Shown: one piece after another, positions 52,249 to 60,235 of the stretch | How positions within the stretch are numbered: position 1 is the first letter of the stretch | How the letters are laid out: each line of letters begins with the position of its first letter | Source of the DNA: Saliniramus sp050485405 | GTDB taxonomy: Bacteria; Pseudomonadota; Alphaproteobacteria; Rhizobiales; Beijerinckiaceae | Assembly: GCA_050485405.1 (NCBI GenBank) | Contig: JBJHBI010000005.1 | Span: 1 to 64,000, forward strand | DNA length: 64,000 bases | Direction: 5' to 3' | Program-made: the position numbers and the translations under genes | The notes under the pieces: model-generated | What the model was told of the DNA's origin: nothing | What the model saw: the letters and a program-made list of their open reading frames with translations, nothing else | Database searches by the model: none

Positions 52249-53442
52249 TCAATTCCGGTTCGATGTGCCGAGAAGCCCCCGGCCGGCGAGATTGCGCATC
52301 AGATCCGCGATTCCGTAGCTCCAGCGCTCGCAGGCATCCGTTGCGCGCATGCGGTTGACGAGGCGGCCGAGACGCGGGCTCGAGACGACGACGATATCGC
52401 CCGATTTGTGGGTGAAGCCCTGTCCGAGCGCGTCGCGGTCTTCCACCGGCGCGAACATCGTGCCGAGAAAGATCAGGAACCCGTCCGGATAGGCGTGGTG
52501 CGGGCCGATCGTCTGGGCGACCAGTTCCTCGGGATCGCGGCTGATGCGGGCCATGTTGGAGACGCCCTCCATGGTGAACCCGTCCGTTCCCGTCACCCTG
52601 AGAGCGACCTCCGTGGCGCGTACGTCGTCGAGGCTGAAACGCCCGTCGAAGAAGCGCAGCACCGGGCCGATCGCGCAGGAGGCGTTATTGTCCTTGGCCT
52701 TGCCCAGAAGCAGCGCCGAGCGGCCCTCGACGTCGCGGAGATTGACGTCGTTGCCGAGGCAGGCGCCCACGATGCGCCCGCTGGAGGCCACCGCGAGCAC
52801 GACTTCGGGCTCCGGGTTGTTCCAGTGGGAAGCCGGGTGCAGCCCGCAATCCATGCCGCAGCCGACGGCGGACATCGGCTGCGCCTTGGTGAACACTTCC
52901 GCATCCGGGCCGATGCCGACTTCGAGATACTGGCTCCAGGCGCCCTGGGCGATGAGGACGTCCTTGATCGCCATCGCCTCCGGCGAGCCCGGACGCAGTT
53001 GGGCGAGATCCTCGCCGACGAGCCGCACGACTTCGGCGCGGATCTCGGCGGCGGCATCGGGATTGCCGCGTGCGCGCTCCTCGATGACGCGCTCGAGCAT
53101 CGAGACCACGAAGGTCACGCCGGCAGCCTTGATCGCCTGGAGATCAGCCGGGGCGAGGAGCCAGGGGCGGCTCGTATCGCGGGTCTCGACGGGCGTGTTG
53201 GCGACGATCGTCGAGAAATCGCCGAGATCCTCGCCTGCGGCATCATGCAGGCTCGCAGCCGGATCGGCCTCCTCGCAGAGATCGCGCATGGTGGGAAAAC
53301 GCGCCGTGACGTCGATCACCCGCCCGTCTCGTACCGCGACGACCGAGGGGCCGCCGAGATCGGGTCGGAATATCCGTGCGGCATAGGCTCCGTCCGGCTC
53401 CTGCGGCAGCACCTGCGCGGTTTCGTCGAGAAAACTCGTCAT
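52249..53442 (-). CDS. FAH-superfamily protein, XylX-like (2-keto-3-deoxy-pentonate dehydratase type)
   Basis: A 397-residue protein of the fumarylacetoacetate-hydrolase superfamily. The sequence pattern is that of XylX-type enzymes: VSMLERVIEERARG near 120, SQYLEVGIGPDAEVFTKA near 175, WNNPEPEVVLAV with the metal-binding Glu pair near 210, GNDVNLRDVEGRSALLLGKA near 230, and GFTHKSGD near 345. XylX in Caulobacter dehydrates 2-keto-3-deoxyxylonate to 2-oxoglutarate semialdehyde. The adjacent semialdehyde dehydrogenase supports this here. The start at 53442 has GGAG six bases upstream and overlaps the crotonase stop (ATGA). Confidence 0.8.
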   Translation of the reverse strand: MTSFLDETAQVLPQEPDGAYAARIFRPDLGGPSVVAVRDGRVIDVTARFPTMRDLCEEADPAASLHDAAGEDLGDFSTIVANTPVETRDTSRPWLLAPADLQAIKAAGVTFVVSMLERVIEERARGNPDAAAEIRAEVVRLVGEDLAQLRPGSPEAMAIKDVLIAQGAWSQYLEVGIGPDAEVFTKAQPMSAVGCGMDCGLHPASHWNNPEPEVVLAVASSGRIVGACLGNDVNLRDVEGRSALLLGKAKDNNASCAIGPVLRFFDGRFSLDDVRATEVALRVTGTDGFTMEGVSNMARISRDPEELVAQTIGPHHAYPDGFLIFLGTMFAPVEDRDALGQGFTHKSGDIVVVSSPRLGRLVNRMRATDACERWSYGIADLMRNLAGRGLLGTSNRN

Positions 53443-54215
53443 CGCCCGCTCCATTGCGGCTTCGCCTTGTTCAGAAAATTCGCGACCCCGTTCCTGAAAT
53501 CCTCGCTGCCGTAGACCCGGCGGACGATGTCGTCGATATCGGGAAGATCGCGATAGCGGATGCGCCGCATGGCCGCCTTGCTCGCCGCGATGGTGAGCGG
53601 CGCGAGCCCCGCGAGGCGTTCGGCGATCTGCGTGGCGCGCGCGTCGAGCTCTTCGGGTTCGACCATGTCCATGAGAAAGCCGGCATTGTGCACCTGCGGC
53701 GCGTCGATCAGTTCGGCCCCGATCAGGATGCGGTTGGCCAGCGCGCTGCCCACCGCGTCGAGCACCCTCGCATAGCCGTGCGCGGAAAGGCAGTTGCCGA
53801 TGGTACGCGCCAGCGGCGCTCCGAAGCGTGAGCGCGGCGTCGCGATGCGCAGATCACAGGCGGCTGCGATGGCGAGCCCGCCGCCCACCGCATAGCCGTC
53901 GATCACCGCGAGCGTCGGGACCCGCAGGGTTTCGAGGGCGCCGATACAGGCCTCCGTGCGCTCTTCATACGCGATGCCGTCCTCGCCAGAGGTAAATTCC
54001 GTGAATGCGTTGATGTCGGTGCCCGCGATGAAGGCCTTGTCGCCGGCGCCGCGCAGGACCGCGACCCTGATTTCGGAATCGGTTTCGATCTCCGCGCAGG
54101 CCTGCGCGAGCGCATCGTACATTTCGAAGGTGAGGGCGTTATGCGCTTCCGGGCGATCGAAGGTAATCCGCGCCACCGCGCCCTCGCGCACGAATTCGAG
54201 GCGTCCACGGCTCAT
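53439..54215 (-). CDS. crotonase-fold (enoyl-CoA hydratase/isomerase family) protein
   Basis: A 258-residue member of the crotonase superfamily acting on CoA thioesters. The oxyanion-hole segments are present: KAFIAGTDINAF near 65 and GYAVGGGLAIAAACDLRIAT near 108. The two Glu residues used by true hydratases appear replaced: the usual PE reads FGAPLARTIG, and the second Glu position reads LANRIL. So hydration is doubtful, and another crotonase activity (isomerase, hydrolase, lyase) is possible. Both ends overlap neighbours as ATGA, indicating a tightly coupled operon with the CoA-transferase. Confidence 0.82.
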   Translation of the reverse strand: MSRGRLEFVREGAVARITFDRPEAHNALTFEMYDALAQACAEIETDSEIRVAVLRGAGDKAFIAGTDINAFTEFTSGEDGIAYEERTEACIGALETLRVPTLAVIDGYAVGGGLAIAAACDLRIATPRSRFGAPLARTIGNCLSAHGYARVLDAVGSALANRILIGAELIDAPQVHNAGFLMDMVEPEELDARATQIAERLAGLAPLTIAASKAAMRRIRYRDLPDIDDIVRRVYGSEDFRNGVANFLNKAKPQWSGR

Positions 54216-55405
54216 GATCCGAATGCTCCTTCACGACGCAGATCGGCATAACGTTCGCCCCGATCCAGTTCGGCGAGAATCTCGCGGGTATGCTCCCCCA
54301 GAAGCGGCGGCGGGCGGTTGACGCGTTGCGGCGTGCCGCTCAGCTTCACGGGAAAGCCGAGCGAGCGGTAGCTGCCCTCGACCGGATGGGGGACGTCCAT
54401 CACCATCTCGCGCGCGATCGTATGATCGGCTGCGACCGCCTCGGCGTAATCGTTGATCGGGCCCGCCGGGACCCCGGCTTCGAGCAGGGTCTCCACCCAA
54501 TGCGCGCGCGTGTTCGTTTCGAAGACGCGCTCCAGCTTCTCGATGAGCTCCGCCCGATTGGCCATGCGGTCGGTGTTGCGGGCGAAACGCGGATCGTCGG
54601 CGAGTTCGGATATCCCCAATGCCGCGCACATGCGCACCCAGAGCCGGTCGTTCGCGGCGCCGATGACGAAGTAGCCGTCGTGCGCCCGCACGGCCTGATA
54701 GGGCGCGCTCATGCGGTTGGCGGATCCGAGCGGTACCGGCGGCACGCCCGTCCCCCACAATTCCGTCGTCTCCCAGATCGACAGGCCGAGCGCGGCTTCG
54801 AAGAGAGACGTGTCGACATATTGCCCGACGCCGCTTTCGCCCCGGGCGAGAAGCGCGCTGAGTATGCCGTAGACCGCAAACAAGCCCGATCCCAGATCCG
54901 CCACCGGCGTGGTGCACTTGACCGGCTCGCCGTCATCCGTACCGGTCGCGCTCATGATGCCGGACATCGCCTGCGCGATCAGATCGAAGCCCGGACGCTG
55001 CGACCAGGGGCCGGTCTGGCCGAAGCCCGATATGCTCGCATAGACGAGGCGCGGATTGATCGCCGAAAGCGTCGCATAATCGATCCCGAGGCGCGCCGCC
55101 ACGCCGGGCCGGCTGTTCTCCACCAGGACGTCGGCGGTCCGAACGAGGTCGTGAAACAGCGCGAGCCCCGCCGCGTTCTTGAGATCGATCTCGATGCTGC
55201 GCTTGTTGCGGTTGAGCGCGAGAAAGCCGGGGCTGTCCTCGCCCTTGAGCCTGAAACCCATCGACCGGCGCGTCTGGTCGCCGACCCCGGGAGGCTCGAC
55301 CTTGACGACGTCGGCGCCCATGTCGCCGAGCAGCATGCAGCAGAACGGTCCGGCCATGACCTGGCTGAGATCGAGTACGCGGATGCCGGAAAGCGGTTGC
55401 TTCAT
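54212..55405 (-). CDS. CaiB/BaiF class III CoA-transferase
   Basis: A 397-residue family III CoA-transferase that moves CoA between carboxylic acids. Features are LSGIRVLDLSQVMAGPF at the start, LGDMGADVVKVEPP near 27, LNRNKRSIEIDLKN near 65, VLVENSRPGVAARLG near 93, and RPGFDLIAQAMSG, where D141 is the probable active-site carboxylate. AGGGAG precedes ATG 55405; the upstream extension is not conserved. First gene of a four-gene coupled set; its promoter region contains two GCATACCAAA motifs. Confidence 0.9.
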   Translation of the reverse strand: MKQPLSGIRVLDLSQVMAGPFCCMLLGDMGADVVKVEPPGVGDQTRRSMGFRLKGEDSPGFLALNRNKRSIEIDLKNAAGLALFHDLVRTADVLVENSRPGVAARLGIDYATLSAINPRLVYASISGFGQTGPWSQRPGFDLIAQAMSGIMSATGTDDGEPVKCTTPVADLGSGLFAVYGILSALLARGESGVGQYVDTSLFEAALGLSIWETTELWGTGVPPVPLGSANRMSAPYQAVRAHDGYFVIGAANDRLWVRMCAALGISELADDPRFARNTDRMANRAELIEKLERVFETNTRAHWVETLLEAGVPAGPINDYAEAVAADHTIAREMVMDVPHPVEGSYRSLGFPVKLSGTPQRVNRPPPLLGEHTREILAELDRGERYADLRREGAFGS

Positions 55406-55476
55406 CGATGGACTCCCTGAGCCGGAGCCGCCACGGGGCAGCAGCCGGATGCGCGGATGCAGATCGGGGGTGCTGA

Positions 55477-55491
55477 TTTTCGCATACCAAA
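55477..55491. promoter_or_regulatory. candidate GntR operator 1
   Basis: TTTTCGCATACCAAA shares the GCATACCAAA core with two other sites in this locus. It is about 75 bases upstream of the CoA-transferase start. The left half of the dyad is weaker than in the site near the regulator gene. Confidence 0.5.
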
Positions 55492-55667
55492 TCGGACGGT
55501 GCGATCTCACGCCTTCCGTAGCGCGAGGGTGATCGCTGCACAAAGCCGATTTGTGGCGAGGCGCCCGATCTAATCTTTATAAATTATGGGCTTTGTGCGC
55601 ATGTGTGATCCTCCCACGCCTGTTTTCGGCATCTCTTATCGACGCTTTTGCGTCTTTATGATTTAAT

Positions 55668-55681
55668 AGTGGCATACCAAA
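55668..55681. promoter_or_regulatory. candidate GntR operator 2
   Basis: AGTGGCATACCAAA lies about 70 bases upstream of the amidohydrolase start. Its TGGCATACCA core matches the TGGNANNCCA-type dyads bound by FadR-like GntR regulators. Confidence 0.55.
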
Positions 55682-55751
55682 TTCGCATTGAAAACCCCCT
55701 CGCAGAAAATCGGGGGACGATGCGCGGAGGGAAACGGGGAGGGCGGTTGCC

Positions 55752-56687
55752 GTGAATGGACGTGCCGGACAGGCAGCGACGAGCCTAGACGTCGTCGACC
55801 CGCACCAGCATTTCTGGGACCTGTCCCGCAACCCCTATCCCTGGCTTCAGGATCCGGAGCCGATCCCGTTTCGCTACGGTGATTACGCGGCTCTGCGTCG
55901 CAATTATCTGCCCGAGGATTACCGCGCCGATCACGGGCGTGTCCGGGTGCTCGCGAGCGTTCATGTCGAGGCCGAGTGGGAGCGTTCGCAGCCCGAGCGT
56001 GAGACGCAATGGCTCGCCTCCCTGCGTGAGCGCGAGGGCTTGCCGACCTGCGCCGTGGCGCATGCCGCGCTCCATGCGCCCGATGCCGACGCGGTGCTCG
56101 CGCGTCAGGCCGCCTTCGACTTCGTGCGCGGCATCCGCCACAAGCCCGCAGCCGCCGCGCGCCCCGACGAGGCGCGGCGCGGAGGCGCCGGATCGATGGA
56201 TGATCCCGCCTGGCGACGCGGCTATGCCCGCCTTGCCGATCACGGGCTCTCCTTCGACCTGCAGACGCCCTACTGGCATCTCGATGCCGCAGCAGAACTC
56301 GCGCGGGACTTCCCGCAAATACCCCTCATCCTCAACCATACCGGCCTTCCGGCGGATCGAAGCGCGACGGGCCTGCGCGCCTGGCGGCTCGCTCTCGAGA
56401 CGCTCGCTGCGGCGCCGAATGCGTTCATCAAGATTTCCGGGCTGGGCCTGCCCGGGGAAGCATGGTCGGTCAGGGCGAACAAGCCGGTCATTCGCGACGC
56501 GATCGCGATCTTCGGCGCCGACCGGGCGATGTTTGCCAGCAATTATCCCGTCGACAGTCTCGTCGGCGGGTTCGAGACGATCTTCCTCGGCTTCGCGGAG
56601 GCGGTGGCGGATTTGCCCGAGGAAACACGCGCGGGCCTTTTCCGGCACAATGCCGCGCGGATCTACCGGATGGGAACGCTCGCCTGA
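55752..56687 (+). CDS. amidohydrolase-family lactonase (COG3618 type)
   Basis: A 311-residue TIM-barrel metal hydrolase of the amidohydrolase 2 type, which includes L-fuconolactonase and related sugar-lactone hydrolases. Metal-site features are VDPHQHFWDLSRNPYPWL near residue 15, a central ILNHTGLP near 195, and ASNYPVDSL with the conserved Asp near 260. The start is a GTG at 55752 with GGGAGG upstream; the nearby ATG is out of frame. It is followed after 47 bases by a hydroxyacid dehydrogenase. Substrate is inferred to be a sugar lactone from the neighbours. Confidence 0.8.
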   Translation: MNGRAGQAATSLDVVDPHQHFWDLSRNPYPWLQDPEPIPFRYGDYAALRRNYLPEDYRADHGRVRVLASVHVEAEWERSQPERETQWLASLREREGLPTCAVAHAALHAPDADAVLARQAAFDFVRGIRHKPAAAARPDEARRGGAGSMDDPAWRRGYARLADHGLSFDLQTPYWHLDAAAELARDFPQIPLILNHTGLPADRSATGLRAWRLALETLAAAPNAFIKISGLGLPGEAWSVRANKPVIRDAIAIFGADRAMFASNYPVDSLVGGFETIFLGFAEAVADLPEETRAGLFRHNAARIYRMGTLA

Positions 56688-56734
56688 ATTTTGGGAGAAA
56701 GCGGCGCGGCAAAGCACTGCAAGGGAGGAAAAAC

Positions 56735-57610
56735 ATGGAAAAAATCGGTTTCGTCGGGCTCGGCCTCATGGGTGCGGGCTTCACCAGTCGCTTGCTCGAA
56801 ACGGGCCACCAGGTGGTCGGTTACGATATCGACGAGGCGCGCCGGGAGGCCGCGCGCGCGCGTGGCGTGGAGATCGCGAATTCTGCCGCGGATGTCGCGC
56901 GGGCGGCGAAGATCGTCTGCATCTGCGTGACCACGACCAAGGCGATGCTCGAGGTCGTGCGCGGCGAGACCGGCATCGTCGCGGCGGGCAAGGCCGAGGG
57001 GCGGATCGTGATCGACTTCTCGACCTGCGAGATCCCCGCGACGAAAGATGCTGCGCAAGCGCTAGCCGCGATCGGCGGCGCCTTCGTCGATGCGCCGGTC
57101 TCGGGCGGTCCCGGCGCTGCGGAAACGGGCACCCTCGCCATCATGGCGGGCGGTGATGATGCTGCTCTCGCGGTCGCGGGACCGCTTCTCGAAAAGCTCG
57201 GCAAACTCACCCATATGGGGCCGGTCGGTGCGGGACAGGCGACGAAGCTCGTCAACCAGGTGCTCTGCCTGACGAATTACTGCATCGTCGCGGAGGGGTT
57301 GCGGCTGGCTCAGGCCTATGGCGTCGATCCGACCCGCGTCCCCGAGGCGCTCGAACCGGGGCTCGCCAATTCGGCGGTGCTGCAAGCCGTCTATCCGCGC
57401 ATGGTCGACGAGGATTACGCGCCGCGCGGCTATGCCCGGCAGATCCTCAAGGATTTCGAGATGATCCACGAGGCGACCCGCGCTTCCCATCTGCCGCTGC
57501 CGATGACGGCGCAGGCGACATCGCTGTTCCGGATGCTGGTCGCGCAGGGTGATGGCGAGCTCGACGGCGCCGCCATCGTCAAGCTGCTGCCGCAGGTCTC
57601 GGCAGAATAG
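56735..57610 (+). CDS. 3-hydroxyisobutyrate dehydrogenase-family reductase
   Basis: A 291-residue NAD(P)-dependent beta-hydroxyacid dehydrogenase (tartronate-semialdehyde reductase / HIBADH family). It has KIGFVGLGLMGAGFTSRL (Rossmann motif), the substrate loop DAPVSGGPGAAETGTLAIM near 121, the catalytic Lys in GAGQATKLVNQ near 171 and the C-terminal helical domain with KDFEMIHEATR. GGGAGG precedes the ATG. It forms an operon with the lactonase gene and faces the GntR regulator convergently (4 bases apart). Confidence 0.9.
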   Translation: MEKIGFVGLGLMGAGFTSRLLETGHQVVGYDIDEARREAARARGVEIANSAADVARAAKIVCICVTTTKAMLEVVRGETGIVAAGKAEGRIVIDFSTCEIPATKDAAQALAAIGGAFVDAPVSGGPGAAETGTLAIMAGGDDAALAVAGPLLEKLGKLTHMGPVGAGQATKLVNQVLCLTNYCIVAEGLRLAQAYGVDPTRVPEALEPGLANSAVLQAVYPRMVDEDYAPRGYARQILKDFEMIHEATRASHLPLPMTAQATSLFRMLVAQGDGELDGAAIVKLLPQVSAE

Positions 57611-57614
57611 CGCG

Positions 57615-58325
57615 TTACCCCCGCTCCGCCGGCTTCGCCTTCGCGCGTTCGAGCATCTTCTCGAATGCGCGCAGGACGTGCGGCTCGAGGATCGCGCGCA
57701 GCCGCTCGCCGTCTCCCGCATCGAGCGCGTCCAGCATCGCCTCGTGCTCGTCGATGGCTTTCTCCCAGCGTTCGGTGCGCAGATTGCTGAGATACCGGAT
57801 GCGGTAGACCCGCGCATTGACGAGGCGATGCTGCTTGATGAGCGGCGCGTTGCGGCTCAGCGATACGAGGGTGCGGTGAATGTCTTGGTTGCGGTGGAAA
57901 TAGGCCAGCCTGTCCCCGCGCGTATAGGCGGCGAGCATCTCGTAATGCAGGGCCCGCAGCTCCGATTTCTCCTGCGCCGTGGCCTTCTTGCAGGCGAGAA
58001 CGCCGGCGAGGCCTTCGAGCCCTCCGAGAAGTTCGAGAAGCTCGCGCAGTTCCGCATCGGAAGGATCCGCCACGGTGACGCCGCGGCGCGGCGAATGCTC
58101 GACGAGACCCTCGGTGGCGAGGATCTTCAATGCTTCGCGCAGCGGTGTGCGCGATACGCCGAGCTCCTCGGCGAGCGCCCGCTCGCGGATGGGGATGCCC
58201 GGCTGAAGCTTGTCGAGGAGGATGCTCTCACGGATCAGGGCCGCGACCAGTTCCGGCTTCAACGCCGCCGGCGATTCCCGCAGGCGCGCGCGGGCGGTCT
58301 CGGCGGTGGTCTCGGTACTGGTCAT
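57615..58325 (-). CDS. GntR-family (FadR/FCD) transcriptional regulator
   Basis: A 236-residue regulator with an N-terminal winged helix (PIRERALAEELGVSRTPLRE, then GLVEHSPRRGVTV) and a C-terminal FCD effector domain. The FCD metal-binding residues appear present (HRNQDIHRTLV, DEHEAMLDAL, EPHVLRAF). Such proteins usually repress catabolic genes until an organic acid binds. A dyad TTTGGCATACCAAA lies 35 bases upstream of its start, and related motifs precede the CoA-transferase and lactonase genes, so it probably regulates itself and the whole locus. Confidence 0.92.
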   Translation of the reverse strand: MTSTETTAETARARLRESPAALKPELVAALIRESILLDKLQPGIPIRERALAEELGVSRTPLREALKILATEGLVEHSPRRGVTVADPSDAELRELLELLGGLEGLAGVLACKKATAQEKSELRALHYEMLAAYTRGDRLAYFHRNQDIHRTLVSLSRNAPLIKQHRLVNARVYRIRYLSNLRTERWEKAIDEHEAMLDALDAGDGERLRAILEPHVLRAFEKMLERAKAKPAERG

Positions 58326-58360
58326 GTGCGATCGGCTCTGCTCTGCCTTGCTACCCGTCG

Positions 58361-58374
58361 TTTGGCATACCAAA
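58361..58374. promoter_or_regulatory. candidate GntR operator 3 (autoregulatory)
   Basis: TTTGGCATACCAAA is a near-perfect dyad (TTTGG-CATA-CCAAA) between the divergent gntR and hydrolase genes. It is the best of three related sites in the locus and may control both genes. Confidence 0.6.
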
Positions 58375-58470
58375 AAACCGGGAGCGGGCAAACCGTCAAA
58401 CGGCGCCGCGCGGATACGCACTGGCCCCGCATCCGGCGCCGTGTCAGATTCCATGGTCAGGGAGGCGCAC

Positions 58471-59334
58471 ATGTTCGCGGGATTTCGGCTTGATCGGATC
58501 AAAACCGCCGAGGCGGAGATCAATATCCGCATCAGGGGAGCGGGGCCGCCGGTGCTTCTCCTCCATGGATACCCGCAGACGCATGCGATGTGGCACCGCG
58601 TCGCGCCGGAACTCGCCCGCGATTTCACCGTGATCTGCGCCGATCTGCGTGGTTATGGCGACAGTTCCAAACCACCGAGCGCGCCCGATCACGCTCCCTA
58701 TTCGAAGCGTGCGATGGCGCGCGACATGGTCGAGATGATGCGGGCTCTGGGTTTCGAGCGGTTTCACGTCGTCGGCCATGATCGTGGTGGACGCGTCGCC
58801 TACCGCATGGCGCTCGATCATCCCGAATGCGTGGCATCGCTTGCCGTTCTCGATATCGTGCCCACGGGCGAGATGTTTCGCCGGGCCGATATGGATTTCG
58901 GTCTCGGCTACTGGCACTGGTTCTTCCTCGCTCAGGAATACGATCTGCCCGAACGTGTGATCGCCGGCAACCCGGACGGCTTCTTCTTCCATCGCGGGCG
59001 GGACGTCTTCGCCCCGGAGGCGATGGCCGAGTACAAACGCTGCTACGAAGATCCCGCATCCATCCACGCCATGTGCGAGGATTATCGGGCCGGAGCGACC
59101 TTCGACTTCGCCCTCGACGAGGCCGATCGCAAAGCCGGCAACCGAATCACCTGCCCGGTCCTCGCCCTGTGGGGCGAACGGGGGCACATGCCGCGATGGT
59201 ACGACGTGCCCGGCATCTGGCGCGACTGGGCCGAGGATGTCCGCGGCGGAGGCATCGATTGCGGCCATTATCTCGCCGAGGAGGCGCCGGACGAGACGAG
59301 CGCGGCTTTGATCGCATTTCTCATGAAGCGCTAG
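58471..59334 (+). CDS. alpha/beta hydrolase, haloacetate (fluoroacetate) dehalogenase-like
   Basis: A 287-residue alpha/beta hydrolase. The residue set described for fluoroacetate dehalogenases is complete: nucleophile D104 with carboxylate-binding R105 and R108 (VGHDRGGRVAYR), acid D128 (VLDIVPT), the halide pocket H149-W150 (YWHWFFLAQ) and Y205 (CEDYRAGA), and base H266 (DCGHYLAEE). HGYPQTHAMWHRVAPEL near 33-49 is also typical. ATG 58471 follows AGGGAGG. It diverges from the GntR gene and may be under the same operator. Related members also hydrolyse other haloacids or epoxides, so defluorination is inference. Confidence 0.82.
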   Translation: MFAGFRLDRIKTAEAEINIRIRGAGPPVLLLHGYPQTHAMWHRVAPELARDFTVICADLRGYGDSSKPPSAPDHAPYSKRAMARDMVEMMRALGFERFHVVGHDRGGRVAYRMALDHPECVASLAVLDIVPTGEMFRRADMDFGLGYWHWFFLAQEYDLPERVIAGNPDGFFFHRGRDVFAPEAMAEYKRCYEDPASIHAMCEDYRAGATFDFALDEADRKAGNRITCPVLALWGERGHMPRWYDVPGIWRDWAEDVRGGGIDCGHYLAEEAPDETSAALIAFLMKR

Positions 59335-60224
59335 ATCAGCAGGCGCCGTGGCTCCGCCAGCATCGAAACGAGCTGCACCATGAATCGTGCGGCGTCGGCG
59401 CCGTTCACGACGCGGTGGTCGTAGCTGAGATCGAGCGGCACCATCGGGACCGGTGAAGGCGTGCCGTCTTCCCAGACTGTGACCGTCTCCGTGCGGGTGA
59501 TGCCGAGAATGGCGACTTCGGGCGGGTTGACGATCGGCGTGAAACCGACCCCGCCGATCCCGCCCAGCGAGGTGATCGTCATGGATGCGCCGCCCATCGC
59601 ATCGGGGCCGAGCTTGCGCGCCTTCGCGCGGGCCGCGAGATCGGCGATCTCTCCGGCGATCTCGAACAACCCCTTGCGGTCAGCATCCCGGATCACGGGA
59701 ACCATGAGCCCGTGCGGGGTGTCGACCGCGATGCCGATATGGACGTAATCCTTGAGGATCAGCGTCTCGCCATCCGCCGAGAGCGACGCGTTGAAACGCG
59801 GGAATAACTGCAGGCAATGCGCGAGGGCGGCGACGTGGAAGCTCAGCGCGGTGAGCTTCGTCCCGCGCGCGAGCGCCTCCTCCTTCAGGCCGGCGCGCAG
59901 GGCCTCGATGGCCCGCATGTCGGCGCGATCATGATGGGTGACCTGAGGAATGTGCGCGTTGGCCGCACCGAGATTGGCAGCGGCGACGCGCGCGAACCGG
60001 CTCAGCAGCTCCTGCGTGACCGGGCCATAGGCCGCGTGATCGACCTCCCAGGGCGAGGCTCCGCCTGCCGGGCGCGCATCCGGCGTCGGTGCATCGCCGC
60101 CGGCACCCTCGATATCTTCGCGCGCCATGGTGGTGCGCCCCAGAGCGCGTGCGCGCTCTTCGAGATCGATCCCCCGCTCTCGGGCCATGCGCCGGACCGA
60201 TGGTGCCGCAATGATTTCGGACAT
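59331..60224 (-). CDS. 2-oxoacid dehydrogenase E2 catalytic subunit without lipoyl domain
   Basis: A 297-residue acyltransferase. It begins with an E3/E1-binding-like segment (APSVRRMARERGIDL, near 7-21) and continues with the full catalytic domain (about 65-297), ending with the active-site motif LSYDHRVVNGADAARF with H270 and N274. No lipoyl domain is present, so the swinging arm must come from another protein. The lipoyl-bearing partner is encoded two genes upstream. GGGAG precedes the two adjacent ATG codons (60227, 60224). It overlaps the convergent hydrolase gene by four bases. Confidence 0.85.
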   Translation of the reverse strand: MSEIIAAPSVRRMARERGIDLEERARALGRTTMAREDIEGAGGDAPTPDARPAGGASPWEVDHAAYGPVTQELLSRFARVAAANLGAANAHIPQVTHHDRADMRAIEALRAGLKEEALARGTKLTALSFHVAALAHCLQLFPRFNASLSADGETLILKDYVHIGIAVDTPHGLMVPVIRDADRKGLFEIAGEIADLAARAKARKLGPDAMGGASMTITSLGGIGGVGFTPIVNPPEVAILGITRTETVTVWEDGTPSPVPMVPLDLSYDHRVVNGADAARFMVQLVSMLAEPRRLLI

Positions 60225-60235
60225 CATCGTCTCCC

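Larger units (their letters stand above)
55406..55751. other. divergent promoter region with two candidate GntR operators
   Basis: A 346-base gap between the divergent CoA-transferase operon and the amidohydrolase gene. It contains GCATACCAAA motifs at 55482-55491 and 55672-55681 and is AT-richer in the middle (55570-55680), as promoter regions often are. No additional gene is seen. Confidence 0.6.
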
